A DNA stretch of 64,000 nt from Phenylobacterium sp. J367 (GCF_024699985.1 NZ_JAJONA010000001.1:124001-188000), one strand, 5' to 3'; shown: positions 52,269-63,155, counted from the first letter of the stretch. Notes: generated by a model from the sequence alone, not told the origin. Program-made: numbers and translations.

Positions 52269-53276
52269 ATGGCCCGCTACGACTTCGCGTCCGACAACAC
52301 CGCCCCCGCCGCGCCCGAGGCCATGGAGGCCCTGGTCGCCGCCAACGCCGGCTTCACCTCCGGCTACGGGACCGACCCCGTCACCGCCCGGGCCGCCGAC
52401 CTGGTGCGCGCGCTCGTCGACGCGGACGCCGAGGTGCGGTTCGTGGCCTCCGGCACGGCGGCCAACGCCATCTCGGTGGCCGCGCTCGCCCGGCCGTTCG
52501 AGGCCATGCTGGCCCACGAGCACGCCCACATCTGCACCGACGAGACCGGCGCCCCCGGCCTCTTCGGCCACGGCGTCGGCCTGATCGGCCTGCCCGGCGC
52601 GTCCGGCAGGATCGAGCCCGCGGCCCTGGAGGCGGCGCTGGCCCAGCCGGACGTCTCCTACCGCCAGTCGCCGGCCGCCCTGTCGCTGACCAACGCCACC
52701 GAGTACGGGACGGTCTACAGCCACGACGCCCTGGCGGCGCTCACCGCGCCGGTGAAGGCGAAGGGTTACGGCGTCCACCTGGACGGCGCCCGCCTCGCCA
52801 ACGCCGCCGCCGGCGGCTTCGATCTCAAGCGGATCAAGGACCTGGGCGTCGACCTGCTGGTGGTCGGCGGCACCAAGGCCGGCATGCCGCCCACCGAGGC
52901 CCTGGTGATCTTCGACCGGGCGCTGGCCCGCCGGTTCGACGCCCGCCTCAAACAGGCCGGCCAGTTGCCGTCCAAGGGCCGGTTCTACGCCGCGCCGTTC
53001 ATCGGCATGCTGGAGGACGGGGCCTTTGTCCGCCACGCCGCCCACGCCAACCGGATGGCCCGGCGGCTCGCCGACCTCATGCCGTTCAAGGTGCTGCATC
53101 CGGTGGAGGCCAACGGCGTGTTCGTGGACATGGACGACCGGCGGCTCGCGGCGCTGCACGCCTCGGGCTGGTTCGCCTACCGCTTCCTCGACGGCTCGGT
53201 CCGGTTCATGTGCTCGTGGGCCACGACGCCCGATGCGGTCGACGAACTGGGCGAAACGCTCCGACGGCTGGCCTGA
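52269..53276 (+). CDS. low-specificity threonine aldolase-like PLP enzyme
   Basis: 335 residues. A fold-type I PLP enzyme that splits L-threonine or L-allo-threonine to glycine and acetaldehyde. The PLP Lys203 is in VVGGTKAGMPPTEALV, the cofactor Asp in HLDGARLANAA (about 168-178), and the His stacking on PLP in LAHEHAHICTDETG. The size matches the bacterial LtaE group. It starts 16 bases after the epoxide hydrolase and is likely co-transcribed. Confidence 0.87.
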   Translation: MARYDFASDNTAPAAPEAMEALVAANAGFTSGYGTDPVTARAADLVRALVDADAEVRFVASGTAANAISVAALARPFEAMLAHEHAHICTDETGAPGLFGHGVGLIGLPGASGRIEPAALEAALAQPDVSYRQSPAALSLTNATEYGTVYSHDALAALTAPVKAKGYGVHLDGARLANAAAGGFDLKRIKDLGVDLLVVGGTKAGMPPTEALVIFDRALARRFDARLKQAGQLPSKGRFYAAPFIGMLEDGAFVRHAAHANRMARRLADLMPFKVLHPVEANGVFVDMDDRRLAALHASGWFAYRFLDGSVRFMCSWATTPDAVDELGETLRRLA

Positions 53277-53586
53277 TTCCCGCCGCAAAACGGGGTCGGC
53301 GAACCGGAAAAAGGGTCAAGTTTGCCTATACTTGCGCCCATGTGTGGCGCCTTGGGCGCACTCGCCCGGAAATATGAAACAGCTGTAACCTCCAGGGTAA
53401 CATTGTGGCGGCTTTTCGTTGCTCGCCTGTCGCGCGCATGACAGCTTGCCGGCTCGCCGTTTTCAGGCGGTTGGGGATGCGCGCTTGCCGGTAGCAGGCG
53501 GGCCCCTGAAGCCCGTGGACGGCCAAATGCGTGCTGGAGTGGCCTTCGGCGCGCGCAAAACATCGACCAGGCCCGGGGGCCGCAGA
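53277..53586. other. upstream region of the TonB-dependent receptor
   Basis: 310 bases without a supportable gene. It contains GTAACCTCCAGGGTAAC, a pair of GTAAC repeats 7 bases apart, at about 53386-53402. No typical Shine-Dalgarno precedes the receptor ATG. I see no Fur-like box. Confidence 0.3.
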
Positions 53587-56500
53587 ATGAAAGTTGTGAT
53601 GAGAAACATGCTCCGAACCGCGCTGCTCGGTTCCGCAGCGGCCGCCAGCCTGCTGGCCCTGCCGACCTTCGCCCAAGCCCAGGCCTCGGACGTCGCCGTC
53701 GACGAGATCGTCGTCACCGGCTCGCGTATCCGCCGTCCGGAACTGACCTCGGTCCAGCCGCTGCAGGTCATCAACACCGAGACGATGGAGGAGCGCGGCT
53801 TCACCAACGTCGCGGACGCCCTGAACGACCTGCCCTCCTCGGGCATCCCGATCAGCCCGATCGGCGACCAGGGCTCGTTCGGCGTCGGCCGTAACTTCAT
53901 CAACATCTTCAACCTGGGCTCCAACCGGACCCTGACGCTGGTCAACGGCCGCCGCTTCGTGGGCGGCAACCCGGCCTCGATCTTCACCGGCGCCGCCGCC
54001 GGCGGCCAGGTCGACCTGAACGTCATCCCGACCGGCCTCGTCGACCGGATCGAGACCATCCAGGCCGGCGGCTCGGCCGTGTACGGCTCGGACGCCATCG
54101 CCGGCGTCATCAACGTCATCACCCGGACCGACTTCGAAGGCGTCGAGATCGACGGCCAGTACGGCGTTTCCGGCGAGAATGACGCCGAAGAATGGCGCGG
54201 CCGCATCACCGCCGGCCGGAAGTTCTTCGACGACCGCCTGAGCCTCTCGGGCAGCTACGAGTACAACGAGACCTCGACGCTCGGCTTCGTGGATCGCGAG
54301 CGGACCGCCGAGCAGCTGACCTTCGCCAGCAACCCGGCGAACACCAGCGGCACGGACAACATCCCGGGCTCGATCATCATCTTCAACCGCCGTATTCCGG
54401 AAGTGACGCTGGGCGGCCTGCCGTTCCGCGCCAACGCCGCCGGCACGGCGATCGCCGGCACCTCCTCGGCCAACGTCATCCGCATGCCGGACGGCAGCCT
54501 GGCCCAGTTCGCCCCGGGCGGCGCGCTCGTGCCCTACAACTTCGGCACGTTCTATTCCTCGTCGGTGGCGTCCGGCGGCGACGGCCTGAACCTGGCCGAG
54601 CTGTCCTCGCTGCAGTCGCCGGTGAAGCGTCACGTGGCCACGGCCTTCGCGCGCTACGAGGTGACCGACAGCATCCGCGTGAACGGTGAGTTCTTCTGGT
54701 CGCAGTTCGACGCGGAAGAGCCCTACAACCAGCCGATCTACAACGCCCCGCTGTTCGGCGGCACGTCGTCGGCGCTGCGGATGTCCACGGCCAACCCGTT
54801 CCTGCCGGCCGCCAGCCGCGCGATCCTCCTCGCGCAGCCGACGCCTCTGCCGGCCGACCCGGCGAACCCGGGCGAGCGGATCTTCTTCCTGTCGCGCGCC
54901 TCGATCGACATCGGCACCAACAAGACCACCGCCGAGGGTGACACCTGGCGCGGCGTCCTGGCCGTCGACGGCGACCTGAACTTCCTGGACCGCGACTTCT
55001 TCTGGGGGGCGTCGTTCACGCAAGGCGAAGGCAGCGGCAGCTTCCAGAGCCCGAACATCATCCAGACCCGCTTCGCCGACGCGATCGACGTGGTGCGGGA
55101 CTCCTCGGGCGCCATCGTCTGCCGTAGCGCCGCGGCGCGGGCGGGCGGCTGCCAGCCGCTGAACCTGTTCGGCCTCGGCGCCCCGAGCCAAGCCGCGCTG
55201 GACTACGTCGGCGTGCAGTTCGAGTCGGAATACAAGATCCTGCAGACTGTCTACGAAGCCAACTTCGGCGGCGACATTGTGGATCTGCCGGCCGGCGCCT
55301 GGTCGTTCGCGGCCGGCGTGGAAGCCCGCTACGAGAAGTCGGACTTCAACCCGAACGCTCCGCAGGAAGCCGGTGTCGGCCGCTCGGCCGCCATCACGGC
55401 CCTGTCCGGCAAGTTCGACACCAAGGAATGGTACGCCGAGACCCTGGTCCCGGTGTTCGGCGGCGACTTCACCTTCCCGCTGCTGAACCGCCTTGAGTTC
55501 GAAGGCGCCTACCGCAAGGTCGACCACAGCCAGGCCGGCAAGGACAAGGCCTGGAGCTACGGCGGCCGCTGGTACCCGATCGCGGACCTGATGATCCGCG
55601 GTCAGAAGGCCCGCTCGTTCCGCGCTCCGGCGATCACCGAGCTGTTCCTGCCGACGGCGACCAGCTTCATGACCGCCACCGACCCCTGCGACTTCCGCAA
55701 CATCGGCGGCGGCCCGAACCCGGCCACCCGTCGCGCGAACTGCCAGGCGGCGTTCCAGGCCCTCGGCCTGCCGGCGAACTTCAACCTGACCTCGAACGTG
55801 CAAGCGGCGACGGTTCAGGGCACGACGGCCGGCAATCCGAACCTCGGCAACGAAATCGCCAAGCAGTGGACCGCGGGCTTCGTCTACCAGCCCTCGCAGA
55901 TCCCGGGCCTGGCCGTGAACTTCGACTGGGTGAACATCCAGCTCGAAGGCGCGATCTCGAACTTCACCCTGACCTCGATCCTGCAGGTCTGCTACGACTC
56001 CCCGGACAGCCCGGCCGACGCCTGCAGCCGCTTCACCCGCGGCAACAGCTCGACCGATCCCACCAACGGCCAGGGCCAGATCCTGACCAACGGTGCGCCG
56101 ACGGGCGGCGGCGGCACGGCCACCGGCCCCTCCACCGGCTACATCAACGCCGGCTACACCAACTTCGAAGGCTTCACGGCGGGCGTCGACTACCGCATCG
56201 AGCTCTCGGACTGGCTGGGCGGCGCGTTCGGCGGCTGGATGGGCGGCGAGCCGGGCTCGCTGAACTTCAACTTCGACCTCTACCATGTGGAGCGTCAGGA
56301 GACCTCGGTCACCGGCCTGGGCTTCGACCTGAACCGCGACCACGGCGAGATCGGCAACGCCAAGTGGCGCTGGAAGCTGGACACGAACTACGATCGTGGC
56401 CCGCTCGGCATCAACTGGACGGTCAACTGGGTCGACGAGTCGCGGTTCAACAACGACTTCAACATCGAGAGCCGCTACCCGCTGAAGGTCGACGACTACT

Positions 56501-56706
56501 TCCTGCACGACGCCAGCATCACCTACGATCTGGCCGACGTGGTCGAAGGCTGGGGCATGGGCCTGGACAACGTCCGCGCCCGCCTCGTGATCCGCAACGT
56601 GTTCGACGAGAAGCCGCCGCTGGGCGCCACCAACTCGGCGAACGCCTACGGCACCTACGACTTCATCGGCCGCTACTACGTGCTGGGCCTCACCGCCCGG
56701 TTCTAG
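53587..56706 (+). CDS. TonB-dependent outer-membrane receptor
   Basis: 1039 residues. The signal peptide is LLGSAAAASLLALPTFAQA-Q. The TonB box region (VDEIVVTGSRIRR) is followed by the plug (ETMEERGFTNVADALNDLPS; SNRTLTLVNGRRFVGG; IQAGGSAVYGSDAIAGVINV). A long barrel follows, ending LGLTARF with the terminal Phe. This is the large receptor class abundant in Caulobacterales, often for sugars, peptides or polymers; the substrate is unknown. It is the longest intact gene here. The SD is absent. Confidence 0.9.
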   Translation: MKVVMRNMLRTALLGSAAAASLLALPTFAQAQASDVAVDEIVVTGSRIRRPELTSVQPLQVINTETMEERGFTNVADALNDLPSSGIPISPIGDQGSFGVGRNFINIFNLGSNRTLTLVNGRRFVGGNPASIFTGAAAGGQVDLNVIPTGLVDRIETIQAGGSAVYGSDAIAGVINVITRTDFEGVEIDGQYGVSGENDAEEWRGRITAGRKFFDDRLSLSGSYEYNETSTLGFVDRERTAEQLTFASNPANTSGTDNIPGSIIIFNRRIPEVTLGGLPFRANAAGTAIAGTSSANVIRMPDGSLAQFAPGGALVPYNFGTFYSSSVASGGDGLNLAELSSLQSPVKRHVATAFARYEVTDSIRVNGEFFWSQFDAEEPYNQPIYNAPLFGGTSSALRMSTANPFLPAASRAILLAQPTPLPADPANPGERIFFLSRASIDIGTNKTTAEGDTWRGVLAVDGDLNFLDRDFFWGASFTQGEGSGSFQSPNIIQTRFADAIDVVRDSSGAIVCRSAAARAGGCQPLNLFGLGAPSQAALDYVGVQFESEYKILQTVYEANFGGDIVDLPAGAWSFAAGVEARYEKSDFNPNAPQEAGVGRSAAITALSGKFDTKEWYAETLVPVFGGDFTFPLLNRLEFEGAYRKVDHSQAGKDKAWSYGGRWYPIADLMIRGQKARSFRAPAITELFLPTATSFMTATDPCDFRNIGGGPNPATRRANCQAAFQALGLPANFNLTSNVQAATVQGTTAGNPNLGNEIAKQWTAGFVYQPSQIPGLAVNFDWVNIQLEGAISNFTLTSILQVCYDSPDSPADACSRFTRGNSSTDPTNGQGQILTNGAPTGGGGTATGPSTGYINAGYTNFEGFTAGVDYRIELSDWLGGAFGGWMGGEPGSLNFNFDLYHVERQETSVTGLGFDLNRDHGEIGNAKWRWKLDTNYDRGPLGINWTVNWVDESRFNNDFNIESRYPLKVDDYFLHDASITYDLADVVEGWGMGLDNVRARLVIRNVFDEKPPLGATNSANAYGTYDFIGRYYVLGLTARF

Positions 56707-56762
56707 GACGCGGACCCGCCCAGGCCTCCGGGCCTGGGCGGGCCGATCGGAACTGCAAAGGA

Positions 56763-56799
56763 AGAGCCGCCGGGTCGCCCCGGCGGCTCTTTTCTTTTG
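56763..56799 (+). terminator. intrinsic terminator after the receptor gene
   Basis: GAGCCGCCGGG pairs with CCCGGCGGCTC across a short loop, followed by TTTTCTTTTGTTTT. A second GC-rich dyad without T run lies at 56715-56741 (CCGCCCAGGCC/GGCCTGGGCGG). Confidence 0.85.
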
Positions 56800-56802
56800 T
56801 TT

Positions 56803-56983
56803 TCCTTCACCGTTGACGGGGAAGGGGGACTGTCGGCCGAGGCCGCAGGCCGTAGAGCGGATGGTGGAAGGGGCGACCGCTAGCTCGGCGCCCGGTCTCG
56901 CCCCCTCCACCGCACGCTCTTCGGCCGGCTCACGCCGGCCTCGGCGGGCGGTCCCCCCTCCCCCGCTTCGCAGGGGAGGAAAG
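56803..56983. repeat. long imperfect palindrome, family A copy 6
   Basis: About 180 bases between the receptor terminator and the nitronate monooxygenase stop. GACGGGGAAGGGGGAC at one end and GTCCCCCCTCCCCC at the other, with GATGGTGGAAGGGGCG / CGCCCCCTCCACC inside. It is closest to copy 2 at 33285-33437. Confidence 0.65.
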
Positions 56984-56985
56984 GC

Positions 56986-58017
<1,032 letters not shown>

Positions 58018-58050
58018 TCAACAGCCCGACGCGGCGTCAGGCAACCCCCA

Positions 58051-58136
58051 GAGCCTTTCCGAATAGGAAAGGCTCGAAAACAGAAGGTGGAGCGTGGCGG
58101 GCGCCTGAACCGGCGACCACTTCAGGCTGCCACGCT
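58051..58136 (-). terminator. two hairpins downstream of accA
   Basis: First, GAGCCTTTCC-GAATA-GGAAAGGCTC at 58051-58075 is a perfect 10-bp stem. Second, AGCGTGGC/GCCACGCT with an inner GCCTGAA/TTCAGGC spans 58091-58136. Both lie between the accA stop and the nitronate monooxygenase. Neither has a good T run on the minus strand, so a terminator role is inference. Confidence 0.45.
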
Positions 58137-58141
58137 CTGGT

Positions 58142-59104
58142 TTATTGCAGGCCCGAACGGCCGATGGCGTAGAACCGGTCCGCGCGGCGCTTTCGGAGCT
58201 CATCGGCGGAGAGCCCCTCCAGCCCGCTCAGCTCTTCCTCGAGCACGTCGCCGACCGTGGCCATGGCGGTCTCGGGATCGGAGTGGGCCCCGCCCGGCGG
58301 CTCCGGGATGACCCGGTCGACGATCTTCACGCCCAGCAGGTCCTGGGCAGTGATCTTCATGGCCTTGGCGGCGTCGGCCCCGGTGCGCGCGCCTCGCCAG
58401 AGGATCGAGTTGGCCCCCTCCGGCGCGATCACCGAATAGATGGCGTGCTCCAGGATCAGCACCCGGTTGGCGCCGGCGATGGCGATGGCCCCGCCCGAAC
58501 CGCCCTCGCCGGTCACGATGGCCACGTTCGGCACGCCCAGCATCAGGCAGGCCTCGGTGGAGCGCGCGATGGCCTCGGCCACGCCGCGCTCCTCGGACGC
58601 GATGCCCGGATAGGCGCCCGCCGTATCGATGAAGCTCACCACCGGCAGCTTGAAGCGCTCGGCCAGCTCCATGAGCCGGATCGCCTTGCGGTAACCCTCG
58701 GGCCGGCTGTAGCCGAAGTTGTGCTTCACGCGGGTGACGGTGTCGCGGCCCTTCTCGTGGCCCATGACCACCACCGGGCGCCCGCGGAACCGGCCCAGGC
58801 CGCCGATGATCGCCTGGTCGTCCCCGAACGCGCGGTCGCCGCGCAGCTCCTGGAACTCCTCGATCAGGGTGGCGCAGTAGTCCACGAAGTGCGGCCGGTC
58901 CGGGTGGCGGGCCACCTGGGTCTTCTGCCAGGCGTCGAGGTTCGAGTAGGCGTCGCGGCGCAGCTCCTGGGCGCGCGTGCGCAGGGCCTCGATTTCCGCG
59001 TCGAAGGCGCCGGGACCCGCGGTCTCCGACAGCTTGGACAGCTCCTCGATCTTGGCTTCGAGATCGGCGATCGGACGCTCGAACTCGAGATAGTGGGCGA
59101 CCAT
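58142..59104 (-). CDS. accA: acetyl-CoA carboxylase carboxyltransferase subunit alpha
   Basis: 320 residues from the ATG at 59104 (MVAHYLEFERPIADLEAKIE), the standard AccA start and length. With AccD it transfers carboxyl from biotin to acetyl-CoA for fatty-acid synthesis. The conserved GRPVVVMGHEKGRDT, FIDTAGAYPGIASEERGVAE and GEGGSGGAIAI (oxyanion holes) are all visible. Single minus-strand gene followed by two hairpins. Confidence 0.94.
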   Translation of the reverse strand: MVAHYLEFERPIADLEAKIEELSKLSETAGPGAFDAEIEALRTRAQELRRDAYSNLDAWQKTQVARHPDRPHFVDYCATLIEEFQELRGDRAFGDDQAIIGGLGRFRGRPVVVMGHEKGRDTVTRVKHNFGYSRPEGYRKAIRLMELAERFKLPVVSFIDTAGAYPGIASEERGVAEAIARSTEACLMLGVPNVAIVTGEGGSGGAIAIAGANRVLILEHAIYSVIAPEGANSILWRGARTGADAAKAMKITAQDLLGVKIVDRVIPEPPGGAHSDPETAMATVGDVLEEELSGLEGLSADELRKRRADRFYAIGRSGLQ

Positions 59105-59240
59105 GCTGGGGCGCGGCTCCTGCCGGAAACGGAGGCGGCGGAAATTAGGCGGGTTCACCCGCGCTCACAAGTACGGCCTCGCGTGACTTGCGGTTCCGCA
59201 AGCGGCGGAACCTCGCCCCGTATCGAACCTTGAGAGGGCC

Positions 59241-59906
59241 ATGGGCAAGCTTCTCCGGGACAACGGACTGACGCTGGCGCTCACCGCGCTCTTCCTGGCC
59301 AGCCTGGCGGGCCAGATCGTCGCCGGCTTCCTCCACGAAAACCACGAGCTGCGCGAGCACGGCCGGGCGGCGATCGTCCTTGGCGCCTACCTCTCCAGCG
59401 GGGCCTTCCTCTCCGCCCTCTTCGAGAACTGGGAGAGCGAGTTCCTGCAGATGTGGTTCTTCGTGATGCTCACGGCCTATCTGTTCCAGCGCGGCTCGCC
59501 GGAATCCAAGGACCCGGACAAGCCCGCGCCGCAGGACCGCGACCCCGCGCTGGACCAGGACAAGCCCAACGCGCCTTGGCCTGTGCGGGCCGGCGGCCTG
59601 GCGCGCGCCCTCTACGCTCATTCCCTGGGGCTCGCCCTGGCCGCGCTGTTCCTCGTCTCCTTCGTCCTGCACTACGTGAACAGCTTCCGGCAGGCGACCG
59701 AGGAAGCCCACACGCATGGCATCCAGGCGCCGACCTTCATCGCCTACCTTGCCAATTCCCAGTTCTGGTTCGAGTCCTTCCAGAACTGGCAGAGCGAGTT
59801 CCTGTCGACCGCGCTCCTGGTGGTCCTGGCGATCTTCCTGCGCGAGCGCGGCTCGCCCGAGAGCAAGCCCGTGGCCGCCCCGCACCACCAGACGGGCACG
59901 GACTAG
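59241..59906 (+). CDS. DUF6766-like membrane protein
   Basis: 221 residues with four predicted membrane segments in two repeated halves (about 9-29 and 65-85; 127-147 and 185-203). Each half ends in FENWESEFLQ or FQNWQSEFLS followed by F(L/Q)RERGSPESK, an obvious internal duplication. A charged Asp/Pro/Lys linker joins the halves. This matches the DUF6766 pattern; function unknown. Confidence 0.75.
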   Translation: MGKLLRDNGLTLALTALFLASLAGQIVAGFLHENHELREHGRAAIVLGAYLSSGAFLSALFENWESEFLQMWFFVMLTAYLFQRGSPESKDPDKPAPQDRDPALDQDKPNAPWPVRAGGLARALYAHSLGLALAALFLVSFVLHYVNSFRQATEEAHTHGIQAPTFIAYLANSQFWFESFQNWQSEFLSTALLVVLAIFLRERGSPESKPVAAPHHQTGTD

Positions 59907-60087
59907 GTCACGCAACCGTCACCGGCCGGAACGCTGGCCGTGCAACCTCCAGCTTCTCCGGGTGTTTGAACGCCCGAGGTCGAACAGGCCCCTCGTCGGA
60001 GGGATCTTGGACGCGCCTTCGAAGTGCAAAGCGTGGGAAACGCCCCTGACACAGGCCCCACGCTCTGAGGAGAAACGGAGCAGATAC

Positions 60088-60834
60088 ATGAACGCCACCC
60101 TGAAGATCGGGACGGCCTCGGCTCTGGCGCTGGCGATTGCTGCGCCGGCCGGCGCCCAGTACTACCGCCCCACACCGGAATACCAGGCCGCCCAGGCGCA
60201 GTACGACGCCCAGCGGGCCCAGTACGAGAACAGCCGCGAGGCCTACTACCAGTCCCGTGAGGACTATCGTGACGCCCGCGCCCAGTATGACCGCCGCCTG
60301 GCGAACTGGGAGCGCGACCGCGCCCGCTATGACGCCCGCTACGGCTACGGCGCCTACGCCCGCCGCTACGAGCGTCCGACCTGGGACGAGGCCTACTGGT
60401 CGAACCGCTACCCGGCCCCCTCGGCCGGCTACTATGGCGCCAACGCCAGCGCCACGACCGTGAAGTGCAACAACAACTCGACGGTCACCGCCGGCGTGAT
60501 CGGCGCCCTGGCCGGCGCCGTGCTGGGCTCCAACGTGGCCGCCCGCAACGCCCGGACCGAAGGCGCCGTCCTCGGCGCGGTGGTCGGCGGCGGCCTTGGC
60601 GCGGCCGTCGGCAACGCCAACGACAAGTACAAGTGCGACAACCGCGGGCCGTACTTCACCTACAACGAGACGGTCCCGTACCGCGAAGCCGTGGGCAACC
60701 GCTCGTCGCGCTACAGCTACTACACCAGCCAGCGCTGCCGCCTGGCCCCCGCGCCGGCCAGCAACTACGGCGACGACTACCGCTACGTCCGCGTCTGCCC
60801 GGACAACCAGGGCCGCTACCGGATCACCGGCTAA
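60088..60834 (+). CDS. secreted glycine-zipper protein (17 kDa surface-antigen-like)
   Basis: 248 residues. The signal peptide is ASALALAIAAPAGA-Q. A Tyr/Gln/Arg/Ala-rich helical region (YQAAQAQYDAQRAQYENSRE) forms a probable coiled coil at about 30-100. A glycine-zipper 2TM segment follows (VIGALAGAVLGSNVA; GAVLGAVVGGGLGAAVG) with a Cys before it and a C-terminal Cys pair. It probably spans or decorates the outer membrane. SD GAGG; a terminator follows. Confidence 0.78.
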   Translation: MNATLKIGTASALALAIAAPAGAQYYRPTPEYQAAQAQYDAQRAQYENSREAYYQSREDYRDARAQYDRRLANWERDRARYDARYGYGAYARRYERPTWDEAYWSNRYPAPSAGYYGANASATTVKCNNNSTVTAGVIGALAGAVLGSNVAARNARTEGAVLGAVVGGGLGAAVGNANDKYKCDNRGPYFTYNETVPYREAVGNRSSRYSYYTSQRCRLAPAPASNYGDDYRYVRVCPDNQGRYRITG

Positions 60835-60858
60835 CGGCCGTCTGACCTGAGCGAAAAT

Positions 60859-60892
60859 TGGGGCTGCGCCGGCGACGGTGCGGCCCCTTTTT
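60859..60892 (+). terminator. intrinsic terminator
   Basis: GGGGCTGCGCC and GGTGCGGCCCC pair (one bulge) around GGCGAC and are followed by TTTTT, 25 bases after the glycine-zipper gene stop. Confidence 0.75.
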
Positions 60893-60897
60893 CGTAG

Positions 60898-61040
60898 GCC
60901 AAGCCCTCTCCCTCCCCTCTCCCTCTCCGCTTCGCGGGGGAGAGGAGGTGAAGCTGAGCGGCCGAACCAAGCACTCCTCTCCCCCGACCCCCGCGAACAC
61001 CGGGGGAAGAGAGGGAGAGGGTAGTAGGGAGAGGGAAAGG
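60898..61040. repeat. CT/GA-rich palindromic stretch, family A-like copy 7
   Basis: CCCTCTCCCTCCCCTCTCCC faces GGGAAGAGAGGGAGAGGG over about 140 bases, with CGCTTCGCGGGGGAGAGG inside. It resembles copy 3 (35763-35892) more than the others. It lies between two convergent genes. Confidence 0.5.
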
Positions 61041-61062
61041 CGGCCGGCAGGACGGCCCAGGC

Positions 61063-61994
61063 CTAACTCTTCTTCGCCAGCGGGTGCTTGGTGGCCACAA
61101 CCTGGGCCAGGCGGTCCCCGGCCACGTGGGTGTAGATCTGGGTCGTGGCGATGTCGGCGTGGCCGAGCAGCGTCTGGACGACCCTGAGGTCCGCGCCGCC
61201 CTCCAGCAGGTGGGTCGCGAAGGCGTGGCGCAGGACGTGCGGGCTGACCCGGGCCGGGTCGATGCCGGCGTCGGCCGCGGCCTCGTCCAGCAGCTGGGCG
61301 AAGCGGCGCGGCGTCAGCCGCCCGCCCTTGCCCCGCGACGGGAAGAGCCAGGGGTTGGCCCCGACATCTTTTGAACGCTCCCCCTTCGGCAGGAACTGCG
61401 GGCGGATCTCCAGGTAGGCCTTGACCGCCGCCCGCGCCGTCTCGTTCAGCGGGGCCAGCCGCTCCTTGCCGCCCTTGCCCTTCACGATCAGGTAGGCCGG
61501 GTCGCGCGCCAGGGCCGCGAGGCTCAGCGACGTCAGTTCCGAAATCCGCATCCCGGACGCATAGGCCAGCTCGACCATGCAGCCGAGGCGCAGCCCCTGG
61601 GCCCCATCGCGAGCCGAGGCGGCGGCGATCAGCCGGTCCATCTCGTCACGGCTCAGCACCTTCGGCAGCGCGCGCCCCTTCCTGGGGGCCTCCACCCGCC
61701 GCGAAGGGTCGTCGGCCCGCCAGCCCTCGCCCAGCACGAAGCGGTAGAACTGCCGGACCGCGGCGCGCCGGCGGGCGGCCGTGGCCGGCGACAGGCCCCG
61801 CGCGCCGAGCGCGGCGAAATAGGCCTCCACGTCCTCCGCCGAGGCCTTCGACAGGTCGCCGCCGCGGGCCGCCAGGAAGCCGGCGGCGTCCGCCAGGTCC
61901 TGCCGTAGGCCGTCAGCGTGTTCTTCGCCGCGGCGCGCTCCACGGCCATCATCTCGAGGAAGGCCTCGGCCCAGGCCGCGCCCTGGTCGCTCAT
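61063..61994 (-). CDS. xerD: site-specific tyrosine recombinase XerD (one suspect -1 indel)
   Basis: 310 residues restored. With XerC it resolves chromosome dimers at dif. The N-terminal core-binding domain is (M)[20 protein letters not shown]. The catalytic residues are Arg in ASGMRISELTSL, Lys in VKGKGGKERL, His-x-x-Arg in SPHVLRHAFATHLL, His in LLGHADI and Tyr in TTQIYTHV. The frame is lost near 61899-61901; one more G gives AYGRDLADAAGFLAARG. Its ATG overlaps the stop of the preceding gene (ATGA). Confidence 0.92.
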
Positions 61995-63155
61995 TTCAGG
62001 CCCACAAGGCCCTCGAGGGCGAAGTTGCGCGCGTCCGCCTCCAGCCCGACCCGCATCAGGGCCCGCACGATCCGCGCCCGGTCGGCCAGGGCCGGCCCCG
62101 CGGCGCCGGCGTCGGCGGCGGTCCAGAGCGCCAGCAGCGCCGTCTCGCCGACGAGATTGCGCCCGGCGGCGTCGCCGAGCGCCAGGCTGCGGGCGGCCGG
62201 CGCCCTTGCCCTCGGGCGCGGCGAAGCCGGAGAGCCGTAGGCGTTCGGCGGGGGTCAGCTCGGGCTTCAGCGCGGCCATCAGCAGGGCCTGGCCCTGCAG
62301 CCGTCCGCGGGTCTTGGCGTCGGCCTCCGCCGCCGCGGCCACCAGGGCCGAGACGCCGTCGGCGGGGACCGGCTGCCCGGCCGCCACGGCCTGGGCGAGT
62401 TCCGCGACGCCGCCGGTCAGGCCGGAGAGATCGAAGACCGGTTCCGCCACCGCCGTCGCCGGCGCCTCGGCGCCGTCCAGGCCGAGGTTGCGGGACAGCG
62501 CATAGTCGAGGCCGTTGCGGGCCGACGCGGCGCCCGGCTGGCCAAGGCCCAGCTTGGCGCCCATCAGCCGGCCGTAGGTGGCGTCCCTCGCCTGCGCCTG
62601 GGCGAGGTCGAAGGTGAGCTGAGCCTGGGCGTGCTGTTCGGCCAACGCCTGGCAGAAGGCCCTGAGGCGAAGCCAGTAGGTCTGCTCTCTCCCGATCCCC
62701 AGCGCCTCGGCGATGCCGCAGGCCCGCGCATTGTCCCCGGCCAGCAGCGCGCTCTCGGCGGCGGCGCGGGAGAGGTCGGCGTTGCGCTCCAGGCCCGCGG
62801 CGCGTTCCAGGATCGCCGCGGCGGCGACGCCGTCGCCCAGCGCCAGCAGCGCGCCGGCCCGGGCGCCCAGCAGGGACGGGTCGTCGGCCCCGTCCGGGCC
62901 GCGCGCGCCGGTGGCCAGCACGCGCCTGGCCAGGGCCTGGGCGGCCGGCGACAGCGGCTTGCCCGTCAGCATCGGCAGGAGGGTCTTCTGCAGCTCCACG
63001 GAGCTTCCGCGCCACAGCGTGGGGGGCAGGCCGGTGTCCCGTCCCGAGACCGAGAAGGCGTCGGGGGCGGCCAGCGGCGCCACCTCCACCTGGGCGGCCG
63101 CCGGGCCTGTTGCGAGGAAGGCGGCGACAGCGAACGCGAGGGCAATCCGGACCAT
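61991..63155 (-). CDS. exported helical-repeat protein (one suspect +1 indel)
   Basis: 387 residues restored. A signal peptide ([19 protein letters not shown]) is followed by Ala/Leu-rich helical repeats of TPR/SLR-like spacing ([40 protein letters not shown]). The frame breaks in the CCC at 62203-62205. With one base fewer the C-terminus reads [20 protein letters not shown] and ends [10 protein letters not shown], overlapping the xerD start. Function unknown; coupled to xerD and divergent from aroK. Confidence 0.7.

Noticed and set aside
53326..56910. 1194-codon minus-strand open frame opposite the TonB receptor
   Set aside because: Antisense to a clear receptor; low-complexity Arg/Ala/Gly/Val composition typical of GC-rich shadows.
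61063..61994. XerD as the integrase of a genomic island
   Set aside because: Its full-length XerD features and its position beside aroK-aroB are those of the chromosomal dimer-resolution recombinase; no att-like repeats are visible.
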